Shown here one piece after another: positions 50,887 to 62,674 of a stretch of 64,000 bases of DNA; positions within the stretch are counted from its first letter, which is position 1, and every line of letters begins with the position of its first letter. The position numbers and the translations under genes are program-made. Location: NCBI GenBank assembly GCA_029959085.1, contig JARWIR010000011.1, positions 12,277,840 to 12,341,839 of the forward strand, in the 5' to 3' direction. The notes under the pieces were generated by a model. The model was not told the origin of the DNA. It searched no databases and worked only from the letters and a program-made list of their open reading frames with translations. Source of the stretch: Nemophila menziesii (taxonomy: Eukaryota > Streptophyta > Magnoliopsida > Boraginales > Hydrophyllaceae).

Positions 50887-52801
50887 CCACTACGCTAAAT
50901 GGATACTTATTGAAAAAAAATCAATTAAACAAGACAGTATAAGAGAAAATTGCCCACTATAACATCCCCATAATGAAATGAGAACATCACAGCTCATAGT
51001 TAAAAGCATCCTACTATCATATATATTACAATTTTTAGATCTGTGTATAAAATTATAAACACGAGTACAATTACACATAAATTTAAATTTAATATCATTT
51101 TATTTTGTAGAATTTAATTGAAAAGTTCATTTCTTTAGACTTTGGCATTATCCATGTGTATGAGGAATCCTTGGGGTGATGTTATCTTTGCAGAAGATCA
51201 AATACTGGGGGTGAGTAGGGTGGATGTGAATTTGATATTGTTTTAGTAAATATAAGCTTGGAAGATGAGTTTGACTAACAAAAAGAATAAAAAAGGAAGA
51301 GATAAGTTTGAAGTTTTATTATGAACGTTATCAATTATACTTGTTTTTATTGTAAAAAAAAGATTATACTTGTTTTTATTTTAAGTGCCCGAAAAAATGC
51401 ATTTTATCTCAAAATTTACTATTTTATTTTTTATTGGTTTAATTAAAAAATATTAAAATAATTTAATAGTTGTTAAAGGATAATACAAAAATAGATAATT
51501 ATAATATATTGAAATAAAAAAAATTTATAATATTATGTATATAATATTTATAATTACATATATATTTTTATTTAAATTAATAAAATCAAAATATAAACTT
51601 GAATATTGTATAAAAATAATTTGCGTGTGTAAGTATATTATTATATGTAAAAATAAAAATATAATATTGTATATACTTATTGCTATTGAAAAAACATTTA
51701 TTTTAATCCAACAGAGTTATTATACTTATAGATATAGTTCTAGTTGACATGGAGATTTAGCACGTTATCATTGGGTGAAAAAATTGTTGAAATGATTCGA
51801 GGAAATACATATGTCAAACAAACAAATCATAATAGAGAGACGAATTAATTCACCAATTTTATGAAAATAATTCCAATTCAGATTTTGACACAGCGAAATC
51901 TAAAGTCGGCAAAATCTTGATTATGATTAATGATTTAAGTATAATTATCGGTGTATAACAACTTAAGTTGGTCAAGTATAGATCTTATTAATAGTAAATG
52001 AATCAATGAGACAAGTTCTCCCATTCGGTTTTAATTTACAAATTTAGAATACATTTACGGTGGTAAGTTCTTAAATCTTGAATATCATTATTTAAAATGA
52101 TCTATTTGAAATCTCATGCAAGTGTAAATGAATAGACAATCGCCCGGGGAAAGTAACCTACCGACATGATAAAATTATTTTAAAAATAAGAGTCCAAAAG
52201 CAATGACGTTGAAAGAAAAATACATGATTATGAACGTTAGAAGATAAAAAAGACTCCTATGATAATTGACTTTTTATAAAATACTCGCACAAACAACAAA
52301 CGGCAATAAAACCAAAACCAAAAAATGGATCAAAATGCAAAACAATTGTAATCAACTCCATAAAAATAATACTCTTACATAGAAATCAATGCAACAAAGC
52401 TGACTACCACTCATACTTAAATATTCTTAAAAAAATGACACAATATTTGTAAGATAAATTAATTGAAAATAATTCTACTAAGAATTAATTAACTGAGAAT
52501 ATTTAGTCAAATAATAAGATAAATTGATAATCATGTCTAATAACAACACAACTGACCTCTTGGCCTATAACCCATAAACCCAAGTCATTATAAATTATCA
52601 GATCCTATCTTAAACTTAAAAAATGTCTTACTTTAAATTTCTTGATCAATTATATCAAATGTCGAAGTCTACTATATCTTCTCTCATGCTACCTTTGTTT
52701 CATTCATCGAACCTGAATCTGAATAGGTATGTGTTTTTGAGGTAATTGATTTTATTAGAGATTATTATCTAAAAAATAAAATAATTGCCTATTTTTATTA
52801 C

Positions 52802-52822
52802 GGGGTGGGGTAGGGGTGGGGG
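52802..52822 (+). repeat. Four-run G-rich motif, U8 leader
   Basis: GGGG-T-GGGG-TA-GGGG-T-GGGGG fits the G-quadruplex consensus. The same place in other monomers has only one or two G runs (for example about 7905 and 24900). Confidence 0.8.
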
Positions 52823-54057
52823 TAGCGGGATCCGCCAGTGTATATAATAATTAGTAATTTTAAAGGGAGAGTAAAATATTAATTTGGCTAATTAAGTATA
52901 ATTATTTGTGATTTTTATTGTTTAATTGTAATCAGATATATTATTATATATTTCAGTATTTTTTTAATAACTTTTCTGTTGCATTTATTAAAAAATTAGA
53001 TTACTAAATAATTTTAATATAATTTTAATTTAGGGTGTTCATTCAGTTATAACAATCAAATCATTATTAGATGTAATTTTGATAGTGAAATTTAATGAGA
53101 TGTGTATAAAAAAATATTTAATGTATATTCTTATATATTGCACATGACCTCATGTCAAGAATAATATTATTACAGACAAAAAGAAAAAAGAATAAGATAG
53201 TTGGACATGTCATTTCAATCAACCACCACAATCCACTTAGTTGTTGAGGTAAGATTCTGGATAGTTCATATTAAAATTTTGTAGATTTTTATATATTTTC
53301 TAAAGGCAGTGTGTAGTATTAGCAGTTTAAGTGGCATTTTCTATTTCTTTTATAATTAGATGAAAAACTAGTACAATAATATTAATTGATAAATGCACAC
53401 AACACATTAAGTTAATTGGTGGTCATCCTAATTACGTTTTTCAATTTTTAAACCATGAATTAATTTATTTTTATGTTAAAAAAACAACTTATTATATTAT
53501 GTTAAAAAAATATTACTTATATTTAATTGATCTATCTTTTGGCATATTATGATGCTTTATTGTCAAACTAATTTTTTTAATATATATGATTCTGATGATA
53601 TAATAAAAAACTAATCAGATTGAAAATTGACTAAATTATAACTAATGGATTGTCTTAATATTTTGGATACATTTACATTTTCTCTATTCAATATAACTAC
53701 TATATTTATTAATTTTTTTGTGTGGAATAATCAATTCAACTACAAATTTTACTTGTTAAATTTTTATTCTATCTGTTCAATTAGTTACTATTTTTTAATA
53801 TGGTCGAGTTTTATCAAATGAGAGAGATTTATTGCTTTTGTATATATGACTTAGTTATTCTCTATAGTTTATTTTTTGTGTTAGTTGAAAAATGGGTCCC
53901 TATGTTATGTGAAATAGAAAAATATATCCATGTTGTACATTAAAACTAACCTTACAAATATACCATCCATGTAGGTATATTAGCTAAATTTGGAATAACA
54001 TACATTTATGTTGTACTTCATGATTCACTAGTAATATACTTCATGATTCGAAACTAC

Positions 54058-54287
54058 GAAGCGATGTGGGCGTCGATAAAAATGTGTAGAAAATGTGGCT
54101 ACACAATAACAAAGACACACTTGGAAAAAAACACACTTCTGCTTCCACTTTAGCTTCCGTTTCTGCCACCCCAATCACCACCACCACCACCTCCGTTGCA
54201 CCAAAGTTTTGCAGCCGCTAGAAGGGTATCAACATTGGTGGAGACTCAAACGCAAGTAAGAAGTCTCGTGGTGATCGTGTGGTGTAG
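54058..54287 (+). pseudogene. ZF-HD homeobox gene fragment, U8 copy (5' deleted)
   Basis: The most decayed copy. About 20 bp that encode the EIEALCN part are lost at the 5' end, and a TAG interrupts the sequence just before the KVWLH codons. The Ser/Thr tail and the usual terminal stop are still recognisable. Confidence 0.72.
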
Positions 54288-55197
54288 AGACTGCTTCTTC
54301 GTTGGGTTTGGTTGTTTGAGTTTCTTTCCTTTTTCTATTTCAGTTTAGCCGGTTGAAAAATTCAATGAAAAAGTCATATTAGTATTTTAAGGTTTAGAGG
54401 TACAAATTAGAGAAGGTAAATTTAATTAGTTCGTTTAAATCTCTAGAGTTATGTTCACTTGTCCTCTTAGTTCTCACTTAAGTTAAACTAAACCTTTTTC
54501 ACAGCATATGCAACTTCTATTTTTGTTTAGTATACATAATTACTTTTTTCAAAGACCTAATTTAAATTTTGACTTAATACATTCGAGTTCCCAGATTCTG
54601 GTTCGAGTAACGCTGTAAACCCATAAAAAATCTACAAGGATTGATTCATAAAAATATATTTCTTGGAAAAAAATAACTAAAACAATATGTACATTGGATA
54701 GGTATTATCTTTGTAAAATATTAGCAGTAAATTGTGTATAAATAATTTTGTACTACACCAAATTATGGACATAAACAGTAATAGCAAGAGAACATAATCG
54801 ATTAATTAAAAAATCATGTCCTCTAATAAAGGAATTATGCATTGATGAAGAGACTGTGAAAGCAACCGCAAGAAATCTTCCAATAGTTTGTTAATAACTG
54901 GAAACTCTATTTGATACAGCAAGCTAACATGTTTGCTCCTTGTATTTAATCCCTTAATTCTTTCTTGTAAAATTAATAATATAAGTGACTAAATTGTCAA
55001 AAAATTAAAAGGACTATATTGGTCATTTCCCCTTCTTTCTTTCTTTATCTAATTTATGTTTTGTGATGGTTGATCGTGTCACAAAACAAATGAAGAGACT
55101 AGTGCTCACCGATCATCTGTATCGGAAATTTATACAGTATGAAGTTGAGAAAAAAGAGAAATTAAAGTAAACTTAAAACTCAAGTATTATTTGGAGG

Positions 55198-55676
55198 TTT
55201 CCCCCCTAAGTCTACCTTGACCGGAGTTAGGAGGAATACAAAATCATGGTTATTGTGTATGTATCATACAATTCCCCCTTAGATAATAATCATAAAACAA
55301 GGCTAATGGGGATTACTTGCTAGTTCTCGAGCTAAACTCTCATAAATCTTCTCTTACATATGTTATTTTCATGTCTTTGCTTTTCTTTACTCAAATTACT
55401 TATTAATTGTTTAAAGTCATAAAACCAAGTACATATTTTAGTGTCTTTATCGTATTATCTTATCAACTTCTTTTATTGGACTAAGTAATTGAATTATTTA
55501 TAGCTTACTTTCATAGATCCTGAGAATGAATCTTAGTTATCAATTATAACTTGCTAAAGATCTGTGCATTTGCAGTGAGTTTCTCGTAGTGGTAAAAGGT
55601 GTTTGTTCTTTTATTTATAACATTATTTTACCATACCCTTGCAACCACAAGGTTATACTTAGTTCCTTGTGTTTGT
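55198..55676 (+). repeat. Athila-like LTR 3'-end relic, U8
   Basis: Full-length A-type version of the relic, close to U1 and U4. Confidence 0.5.
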
Positions 55677-56128
55677 AACAGCACAAATCTTTGCTTCAAT
55701 TTTGTGAAGTGGTTGTAAAGGGTTTTGTGTTCTAACCCCAGGTTAAAGAGACATGAAGATTAACTGAGAATGTTGTAAATACTAAGCTGGACACTCTAGT
55801 TAGTAGAGTAGGAAAACTAAACCATTCTACATCGTTGTGTATATTTCTTTCCCTACACTCTTTACAATCCCCACTGTATATGTTCGATTAAATTATTGTA
55901 TGAATATTTCATCTCTTAGTATCTATTAACTTTCTCTAGCTTATGGTATTCTAGATAAGTTACAGAATAATATCTTATATTGTCTTTAAATTTTATCTAC
56001 TTGAAATAAAATCAGTCTATTAATTTCCATAGTCATATTTAATTCAGTTTCTAGGACTTAATTGAATATTAGTTGGTATAAAAAACTAGCTCTATTTTGT
56101 ACTTAACCATTTATAGAGTAGAAACAAC

Positions 56129-57170
56129 ATGGATACTAACCAACCCGAAGGTTCATGCTCTACTAGACCTCCGCTTTTTTCGAGTATAAACTACTTTGAG
56201 TGGGAGAAGAGAAATGATATTATATCAAAGGATTGACTATATTTTATGGATGGTTGTCAAAGATGGTATTCAGGTCCCTTTTCAATATGAAACTGGCATA
56301 ATCATGAAAGATCACAAAGACCTCACTCCTAATAATATATCCAAACTCACCAACAAAAACAATGCAACAGATATACACTCATTTGCGAATTGAGTATCGT
56401 TGAGTATAGACGAGTTAGTGAATGTTATTCACCTCAAGAAATGTGGGAGCTTTTGGAGCCATCATATCAAGGTAGGGTGGATATCAAATAATCTATAGTT
56501 GGTCTCTATATCACAAAATATGAGCTTTTTTGAATGGAGCCCGATTAAACCTCAAATGCAATCCATCAAAGATTCTCAAATATCGTAAAAACCTTGAAGA
56601 CTATTTGTAAAACCTACATCAGCAAAGAGCAATGCTAAAAACATAAACATGTTCTTCCAAAGAAATACAAGTCAAAGATAACGCCTCAAAGAGACACAAA
56701 GGATCTATAAAAATTGACGCTTCATGAGCTTATATGAATTCTCATGACGGAAGAACATGTGTCTGAAGATCAAATATTAAGAGATGATGCTTCTAAAGAG
56801 AGTTAAGAAATCCATTGCCTTTCATGCTTCAATTAGCAAGAATACGGAAAGAAAGAAAAAGAAGAAAAATGAAGGGGAAGAAAATTCCTATGAAGAAGAT
56901 ACTAGTGAAGATTAAGAACTGGCTATGTTGGCAAAAGATATGAAGGGATTTATAAGATATAAAAGATTTTCCAAAAAAAGAATCTCTCACAGCCCTTTTA
57001 AAAAGAATGTGAGAGCCATCAAGTAAGACGAACCTACTTGCTATAATTGTAAGAAGATAGAAAATATCAAAAAAATATTTTCCTTTTTTATGCAAAGAAA
57101 ATCTAAGAAGGCTACTCATTCAAATATCACATGGGATAGTGGAAATTCCGAGGAATAAGAGAATGAAAGC
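56129..57170 (+). pseudogene. Ty1/copia UBN2-type gag relic, U8
   Basis: Same relic, A-like, with a weak PBS relic at 56074 (TTGGTATAAA). A one-base difference near 56219 restores the frame into the WMVVKDGI and VPFQYETGII blocks, which are open to 56393. Later blocks are broken by stops. Confidence 0.77.
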
Positions 57171-57737
57171 TAGCATGTGAACCTAGTCTCATTCTTGGCG
57201 GATATGAAAAATATGAAGATGCTACTTGATATGATAACCACTCAACACAATAGATGAATGACGATGGTTAACTTACTATGAATTAATGGTAAAACTTATG
57301 AGGTAACTTCTAAATATAGTATTTCTTTATCAAATGGTGATACTAGTAAGGAAGATAGTCATGATGCTTCTAATTCTTTTATATAACTCACTAAATTCTT
57401 AGAATATCATGCACAAACTTTCAACTATTTTATTAGGTAAAAAAGTAATTATGTATGTGTAAAGCACTTTAACAATTTTTTGGCATGGTGTTAGTTGTAT
57501 TGGTAACAATAAAAAGTACTTAGTATCGAGGTCTTGTTAGGAAACATTATTTCATTTTGGAAACTAAAAGCACTTATGAATGGAAGCAACTCTTTTAAAA
57601 AAAAATAATTAATTTGAAAAATATTAAAAGTGTTTTAAAGCGGTTTATAAGTATAATTTTTAAACATACTTTCATTATTATATTCATGCTGTATTTTTCT
57701 TGATATTATTTATATATTGAAAAAGAAAATAGAGATT

Positions 57738-57953
57738 TGGAGACACAAATTTTGTACTTTGCTGACTATATCGGCGTGTCGCCATATATATTGTCGATTC
57801 TACAACCAGCGTCGTCTACGCGAGCGTCGTTTTTGTAATAACGACGCTTTCGGTACATCGTCTCTATTATGGACGTATATAACAAAGCGTCACTTAAATA
57901 GGTTATAGATTTTGCAGAGGCTGTAATACATAGAGTCAAGAAAATGGGTGGAA
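57738..57953. repeat. CpG-rich repeat patch with hairpin, U8
   Basis: Retains the perfect AGCGTCGTT / AACGACGCT hairpin (about 57822-57847). It has lost the first repeats, so CAAAGCGTCAC runs almost directly into the last GGTTATAG repeat. Confidence 0.72.
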
Positions 57954-58739
57954 TAATTGTTAACATATTTACACTTTGCGTGGCTAATTATTTCAAATAA
58001 ATATTGACATGAATAAATTATGTGTTACTAAATATTTTAATTACATATTAGCACATAATTTGTAATATTTCGGCAATAATACAAAGAAAGTACATATTGG
58101 TAAAGTTACTTCTTTCATAACTTTACACATGAATATATTGAATAGATAACTCGAGAAAACAATCGACAATATTGATTCACTTTGATTTTTCCTCATTTGT
58201 GATAATATAATATACTTCAGAGACATCATTTTAGGCTTATTTATTAGTTTATAGGTTGATTTTAGCTTAGTTTAGTGCACTTTCCTATTTTGAGTCTTGA
58301 TTTGTAGAATTATTATTTTTAGAGCATATTAGGTTTAATTGTTTATTTAGTGTGAAGTTTTAAAGATAATTATCGAGATTAATTAGAGTCCAAGTCAAAG
58401 ATTACAACTTATGGAAAGAGATTTGCATGGAAATTGGAGATAAGGAAACAAAGGCTAATAAGATGGAAAAGGAAAAGCTGCCTAAATCTGGGATTCTGCA
58501 TACACGTCTAAAGATTGGTGTTTTTACCTAAGAAATAGGCCGAATTTGGTAATTTCCTTCTCAAGGGCCTAGATAATTCTGTTGCGGTTCTTTTGGTATC
58601 TTATGGAGCAAAATCCGACCAATAACGAAGAAAATACACTCAAAACGGTCCAGCAGTGTTTTCCTTACGAATTTGAGTTGGGCTAGGAGTCCATTACTTG
58701 AAGTTATCTCCACCAAACGAATTAGGTCAACCTCTACAC

Positions 58740-58747
58740 TATAAATA
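58740..58747 (+). promoter_or_regulatory. TATA box of the LTR promoter
   Basis: TATAAATA, followed about 30 bp later by the expected start region of the element transcript. It is the only clean TATA box in the left third of the LTR. Confidence 0.65.
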
Positions 58748-59515
58748 CAGCCTCTTAACACTCTTAAATCATCCTTGGCCAGACCCTAAGGCCAAGAGGA
58801 AGCTACAACACAAGAGAAGAAGTCTGGAGGGAGCTGTGCAACAACTATGTCTCCTTCAACCTCTTATTTTGTAATTCTTTCTTCTTCTTTTCTTTGTATG
58901 AACTAATTCTCTTAGCTTAGGTTTTGCATAATGTATAATCTATGAATTCTAATTCTTCTATCTAAGTTCTTTGGGAATTATATGTTTTAATCTGATATTA
59001 GCTACTTACTTCATATTTGATTATGTGTTTTGATTTAATGATTGTTTTCCTTGCTAGTGCACGAGTATATGATTACCTTAATAGTAGTTAGATGGTCACC
59101 GTAACAGGGTGTTTAACTATTGAACCACCACATAACGTCTAGTGTCGATAGCAGTTCTGACAAAACATACTTCTAACTAGATAGTCATTAGGGTTTGTTT
59201 TAATCACCGTATCACCAAGATTGCAGTATTTGCTTAGGGCCTTAGTGGCGTTTGATAACCCTATTTGCAATCACTTCTTGGTTGTGACGTAGCCCCCTTA
59301 GTCGCTCTCAAGGTCTAAGCTTGGGGAATTTAGAATCCTGACTAAGTATACCAAGAGCTAATATTCTCCCTTATTAACTAGATTCATAGATAGAATTAGA
59401 AGGATTAGTGCATACTAGTGAAACCTAAGTTATATCTTTCATACTATCTTCTTTTCTTTTCTGTTATTTATTTTCTGTCTTTAATTTAGTAGTTTAGTTT
59501 TCTTATTAAAAACCA

Positions 59516-59521
59516 AATAAA
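59516..59521 (+). promoter_or_regulatory. Possible poly-A signal in LTR
   Basis: AATAAA in the right third of the LTR, where the R/U5 boundary signal is expected. Weak evidence alone in AT-rich DNA. Confidence 0.35.
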
Positions 59522-59751
59522 TATCTATATTTCTCTTCTTTCTACTTGCGTATTATTATCTATCTTTAATATCTGTACTTGATAATTTGCATAAGTTCTC
59601 TCTAACTTTCGTCAGTCCCTGAGGAACGAATCTTCTTATCATTAAAACTTGCATACGTCCTGTAATACTTGCAGTACAGTGTTAGTTTAGGGTGTGTATT
59701 TGCACTTATTTATATCATTAATTTATCACACCTTAGGCCACACCAAGTTTT

Positions 59752-59769
59752 TGGCGCTGCTGCCGGGGA
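59752..59769 (+). promoter_or_regulatory. Primer-binding site, tRNA-Asp type
   Basis: TGGCGCTGCTGCCGGGGA matches the complement of the plant tRNA-Asp 3' end at all but two positions. It lies 21 bp after the LTR end. This PBS type is typical of Athila and related Ty3/gypsy elements. Confidence 0.85.
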
Positions 59770-59933
59770 CTACATTGTTAGTCCTTGTGCAATTATCTTG
59801 TGCTTTTATTTTTGTTAGTTCTATTTTACGCTTTTCTTTTTAGTTTTTGTCTTTACAGATTTTTTTAGGCGAAAGCAGATTTATTAGGAGATAAAGGTTT
59901 CGTGTTATTAGATCCTGAAAAAGCTAATTCAAG
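59770..59933 (+). other. Leader of the Athila-like element
   Basis: Short T-rich untranslated leader between the PBS and the ATG at 59934. It includes GATCCTGAAAAAGC just before the ATG. No ORF. Confidence 0.6.
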
Positions 59934-61087
59934 ATGGGATCTCTAAAGCTCAAGGAGTTAAGCCGACAACTTGAGGAATTACGAGAACAATCGCAACAAC
60001 TAGCTCAGAGGAATCTAGTACATACCTCACCTTCATGTCCTAGTTGTGGAGCAAGAGATCACTCGTGGGGACATTGCATGAACTATCCAGCTTCAATTTC
60101 CTTCATGCCTTATCAAAGAGACCATTATTATGATGGTTATTATCAATCTCAAGGAAATTACGCTGACTATCAACCCCCACAGAGTTACAATTGGGTCGGA
60201 GATCAACAGAATTATAATCATAATAATCATTATTATGATAATTATTATCAACCACGGCCACAATCTTACTATCCTCCACAACCTATCTATCAAGAAGCGC
60301 CGATTTATAATAAAGCTTATCAAGAACCACCTCCTTATTCAATGCAGCAAACCATACAAGAACAACCTCCGAGTTTGAATTCAAGCATGGCTAAGATAAT
60401 GAACCTAATCGAAAAGATGGAGAGTCGCCAACAAGAATCCCAAAACTCGCAGAATGCACTTATGGAGAGGTTACAGAGAGTGTCACAAATGGTGAATAAA
60501 ACTTAAATCCTTGCAGAAAGGCAACTCTGAAGTGATACTAGTACTCCAGCAAACAAAGTTTGTCATGCAGTTGAATTAGAAAGTGGAAAACAACTATCTC
60601 CACCAAGACCAGAACCAGAATCAGTCCCTATTCCAGATCAGAGGGGGGGGAAGCAACAGAAGATAAGGTCGAAGAGGTAGTTGAACAAAAAAGTGTCCAA
60701 GAGAAGACACCAGAAAAGAAAGAGAGCCCAGTGGTAACCAATACATGTCCTCCTCCACCATTCCCGTCACATGTCAGAAAGGACAATTACCTAGAATTCA
60801 AGAAGTTTGTTGACATGATGAACAAGTTAAAGATCAGCACTCCGTTTGTAGAATCTCTCACAAGAAGGTCAAAATACGGTCAGTTCATGAAGGACATTCT
60901 TTCTAACAAACGAAGATTCGAGATGAATGGGTTACCAGAGGAGTGTAATGCTACACTTGAAATCGAGTTACCACCAGAAACACCGCTTCCCACGACAACT
61001 TGGATGGCACCATCCATGATTATTAAGAATCGAGCTGAAAAGTTCGTGGGAATTAAAGGCAAAGGGTGGAAATTTCGTCATCCTTAA
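59934..61087 (+). pseudogene. gag: Athila-like gag remnant (zinc knuckle to pre-protease region)
   Basis: The first frame (59934-60506, 190 residues) has a Leu/Glu/Gln-rich helix at residues 4-25. A CCHC zinc knuckle follows with Cys35, Cys38, His43 and Cys48. Then comes a Tyr/Asn/Gln/Pro-rich stretch and a second coiled-coil-like helix near 150-185. Two stops follow directly (TAA at 60504 and a TGA soon after, inside the usual ILAERQ region). After a run of eight G (60643-60650) the frame shifts. The last part (to 61087) carries the pre-protease motif with YGQFMKDIL. The large N-terminal capsid domain is missing. It is a broken, shortened gag. Its nucleic-acid-binding part may still be readable from the first ATG. 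Confidence 0.82.
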
Positions 61088-61097
61088 TCGAGGTATC

Positions 61098-61151
61098 ACG
61101 TCTAACTTTGAAAGACGTTAAACAAAAGTGTTGTACGGGAGACAACCCGTA
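61098..61151 (+). other. Post-pol hairpin signature of Athila-type elements
   Basis: Two adjacent inverted repeats: ACGTCT/AGACGT (61098-61103, 61113-61118) and TACGGG/CCCGTA (61134-61139, 61146-61151). The GGGAGACAACCC core is the motif that normally lies after pol in this family. Here it follows gag within 12 bp, which places the pol deletion. Confidence 0.7.
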
Positions 61152-61279
61152 ATTTCTTTTATGTTTTTACGTTTTTAGTTTTAAATTTATGTTTAGATTA
61201 GTTAATTTTAGTTGATATTGCATATTTGAGGAAGGTATTAGGGTTTTTGATAATTAGGTATTGGAGAAATCGAGTTAGG

Positions 61280-61790
61280 GAAGCGAGCAAAAATTTTTCG
61301 GACAGAAACTTCGGCAAGCCATATCTTTACGCTCGGATGTCGAAATCAGGTGATCTTTGAGCCTAAACTGCATAACTTTTCGAGATCTAGCTGATGGGGA
61401 GGTTTTTTCCAAGTGCGGTACACCAGACCTCAGCCGCGGTGCACCGCAAGGTAAAAACCCGTGCCACGGTAGCAGCCACGTGTTGTATACAGAAACGAAA
61501 AAAAAAATAGCTGATGGGTCCGGTATACCGGACCCTATACCGCGCCATGCACCGCACAAACACGTGCCACGGGGTCCTACCACGGGTATTTTGACGTAGG
61601 AGGCGCGGAGCACCCCCGCGGTGCACCGCACCCTGGTCCGCAGCTCAGAAACACGTGCCACGGGGTCCTACCATGGGTGTTAACCAGTGAGCAAAAATTT
61701 TTGAGCATCAGATGTCGCGGTGTATCCCGCGGTACACCCCATGGTCCGCAGCGGTAGTCCGCACGAGCCGCCAGAGAGAGAAAAGAAAGG
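61280..61790. repeat. GC-rich imperfect repeats inside the element
   Basis: Strongly GC-rich island of about 100 to 150-bp imperfect repeats. Recurrent blocks are ACACGTGCCACGGGGTCCTA (twice), CGCGGTGCACCGCA (twice), AGCTGATGGG, and GAGCAAAAATTTTT at both ends (61286, 61689). Long frames on either strand are by-products of the high GC content. The level of CpG contrasts with the rest of the window. Confidence 0.75.
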
Positions 61791-62674
61791 GTTTCAAGGT
61801 TATATGAAGATCTAATGCTTATTATTCCGAATTTATTAAACCTTAAACCTCTTTCTCTTCCCCAAAACTCTCCCAACTCCATTAAAGCTTCATAAAACCT
61901 TCCCCAATCATCAAAACACTACCCAATCACCATGAAAACACATCCAATTCATTCTCCACATCATTACAAGGAAGATTCAACCACCTATATCATCCCAAAA
62001 CACCTTGAATCCAAGAATCAAAAGCTTAAATTTCAAAAATTCATCCTACAATTTCTTAAATCCAAGCCAATCCATGAAGAACCCATCTTACCCACATAGA
62101 GAATCATCATCAAATCACCTTTCCTAACCCAAATTAAGCTTGTACAACCAATAATCAAGAGTTCCAAATTTCAAGAGTGGTTAAAGCTTTGAGTTGGGGG
62201 TCAATTGAGATGATTAAGAGAACATGAACATTATCTATTGAAAGGGAGATGAAGAAATCAAGGTATTGGATTTAATTGAGAATAAATCAAGTGAGAAAAG
62301 TCCTAGTTCCAATTCAAAGGGTAAAACAAGTCAAGAGAAGAGAGGTTAGCATGCTGTGTTGATGAGCAAAAAGATTCTAACTTTAGTGAAGAAGACAACA
62401 CAACCTCTATAGATCAAAGACCTTATACCCAAAGAAAAAGAGAAAGCTTCAATGGCCATGACAGCTTCTCCGAAGTAACAATTGAAGGAACTACCTTTTT
62501 CTTATAAGAAAGTATTTGAAGAAGAAGTTGAAGGAGAATACATGAAGATTCGTGGAGATTTGGAATGATGGGGTTGTTTGTAAATTGTATTATGTGAGGA
62601 AAAGAAGAAGATGTGGCACAGTTGATCTATGAGGAGGTGATACGAATTTTCGATCTCTCCCATGACGTTATATA
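61791..62674 (+). other. Non-coding internal region of the element
   Basis: Begins with a C/A-rich stretch. It holds one 55-codon frame with an ATG (61932-62099, starting MKTHPIHSPHH) that I cannot assign. The env-like gene found in some Athila elements is not recognisable. The rest is AG-rich with no signal. Confidence 0.5.

Larger units (their letters stand above)
41971..51705 (+). repeat. Array monomer U7 (type D, interrupted by a solo LTR)
   Basis: Monomer of 9,735 bp including a 1.6-kb inserted solo LTR (43888-45505). The head (41971-43413) is the second copy of the 2.2-kb duplication. The body (45506-51705) is a divergent A-like type. It contains a ZF-HD fragment, LTR relic, gag relic, CpG patch and minus-strand segment at the usual relative places. 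About 100 bp of the minus-strand segment is deleted at about 49958. Stretches 46088-46946, 48873-49429 and 50887-51415 have no recognised coding. Confidence 0.92.
51706..58197 (+). repeat. Array monomer U8 (A-like, cut off by a retrotransposon)
   Basis: Last monomer in the window. It follows the usual order up to the first bases of the minus-strand segment. At 58182 it loses similarity to the other monomers, and 15 bp later the LTR of an inserted Athila-like element begins. Leader 51706-54057 has no recognised coding but contains a four-run G-rich motif at 52802-52822. Its CpG patch lacks the repeated block. The gag and copia leader region is close to U1 and U4, while the head is more divergent. 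Confidence 0.92.
58198..59730 (+). repeat. 5' LTR of the Athila-like element
   Basis: The ends are an 8-bp inverted repeat, TGTGATAA at 58198 and TTATCACA at 59723-59730. It holds a TATA box (58740-58747), a pyrimidine-rich stretch downstream, and a poly-A-signal-like AATAAA (59516-59521). Length is 1,533 bp, normal for Athila-type LTRs. The boundary is inferred from the inverted ends and the nearby PBS, because the 3' LTR cannot be compared. Confidence 0.8.

Noticed and set aside
1..58182. Array as an assembly artefact or CRISPR-like repeat
   Set aside because: Monomers differ by many substitutions and private indels, so they are not one collapsed or copied contig. The repeat length and plant retroelement content exclude CRISPR.
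58183..58197. LTR starting at TGATTTTTCC
   Set aside because: TGTGATAA at 58198 forms a perfect 8-bp inverted pair with TTATCACA at 59723-59730 and leaves TCATT as a plausible target duplication.
60093..60378. Ile-rich frames on both strands in the gag remnant
   Set aside because: Shifted readings of the Tyr/Asn/His codon runs of gag.
61275..61882. Several long minus-strand frames and one plus frame in the GC-rich block
   Set aside because: Stop codons are rare in GC-rich repeats. The frames overlap each other and follow the repeat, not a protein.
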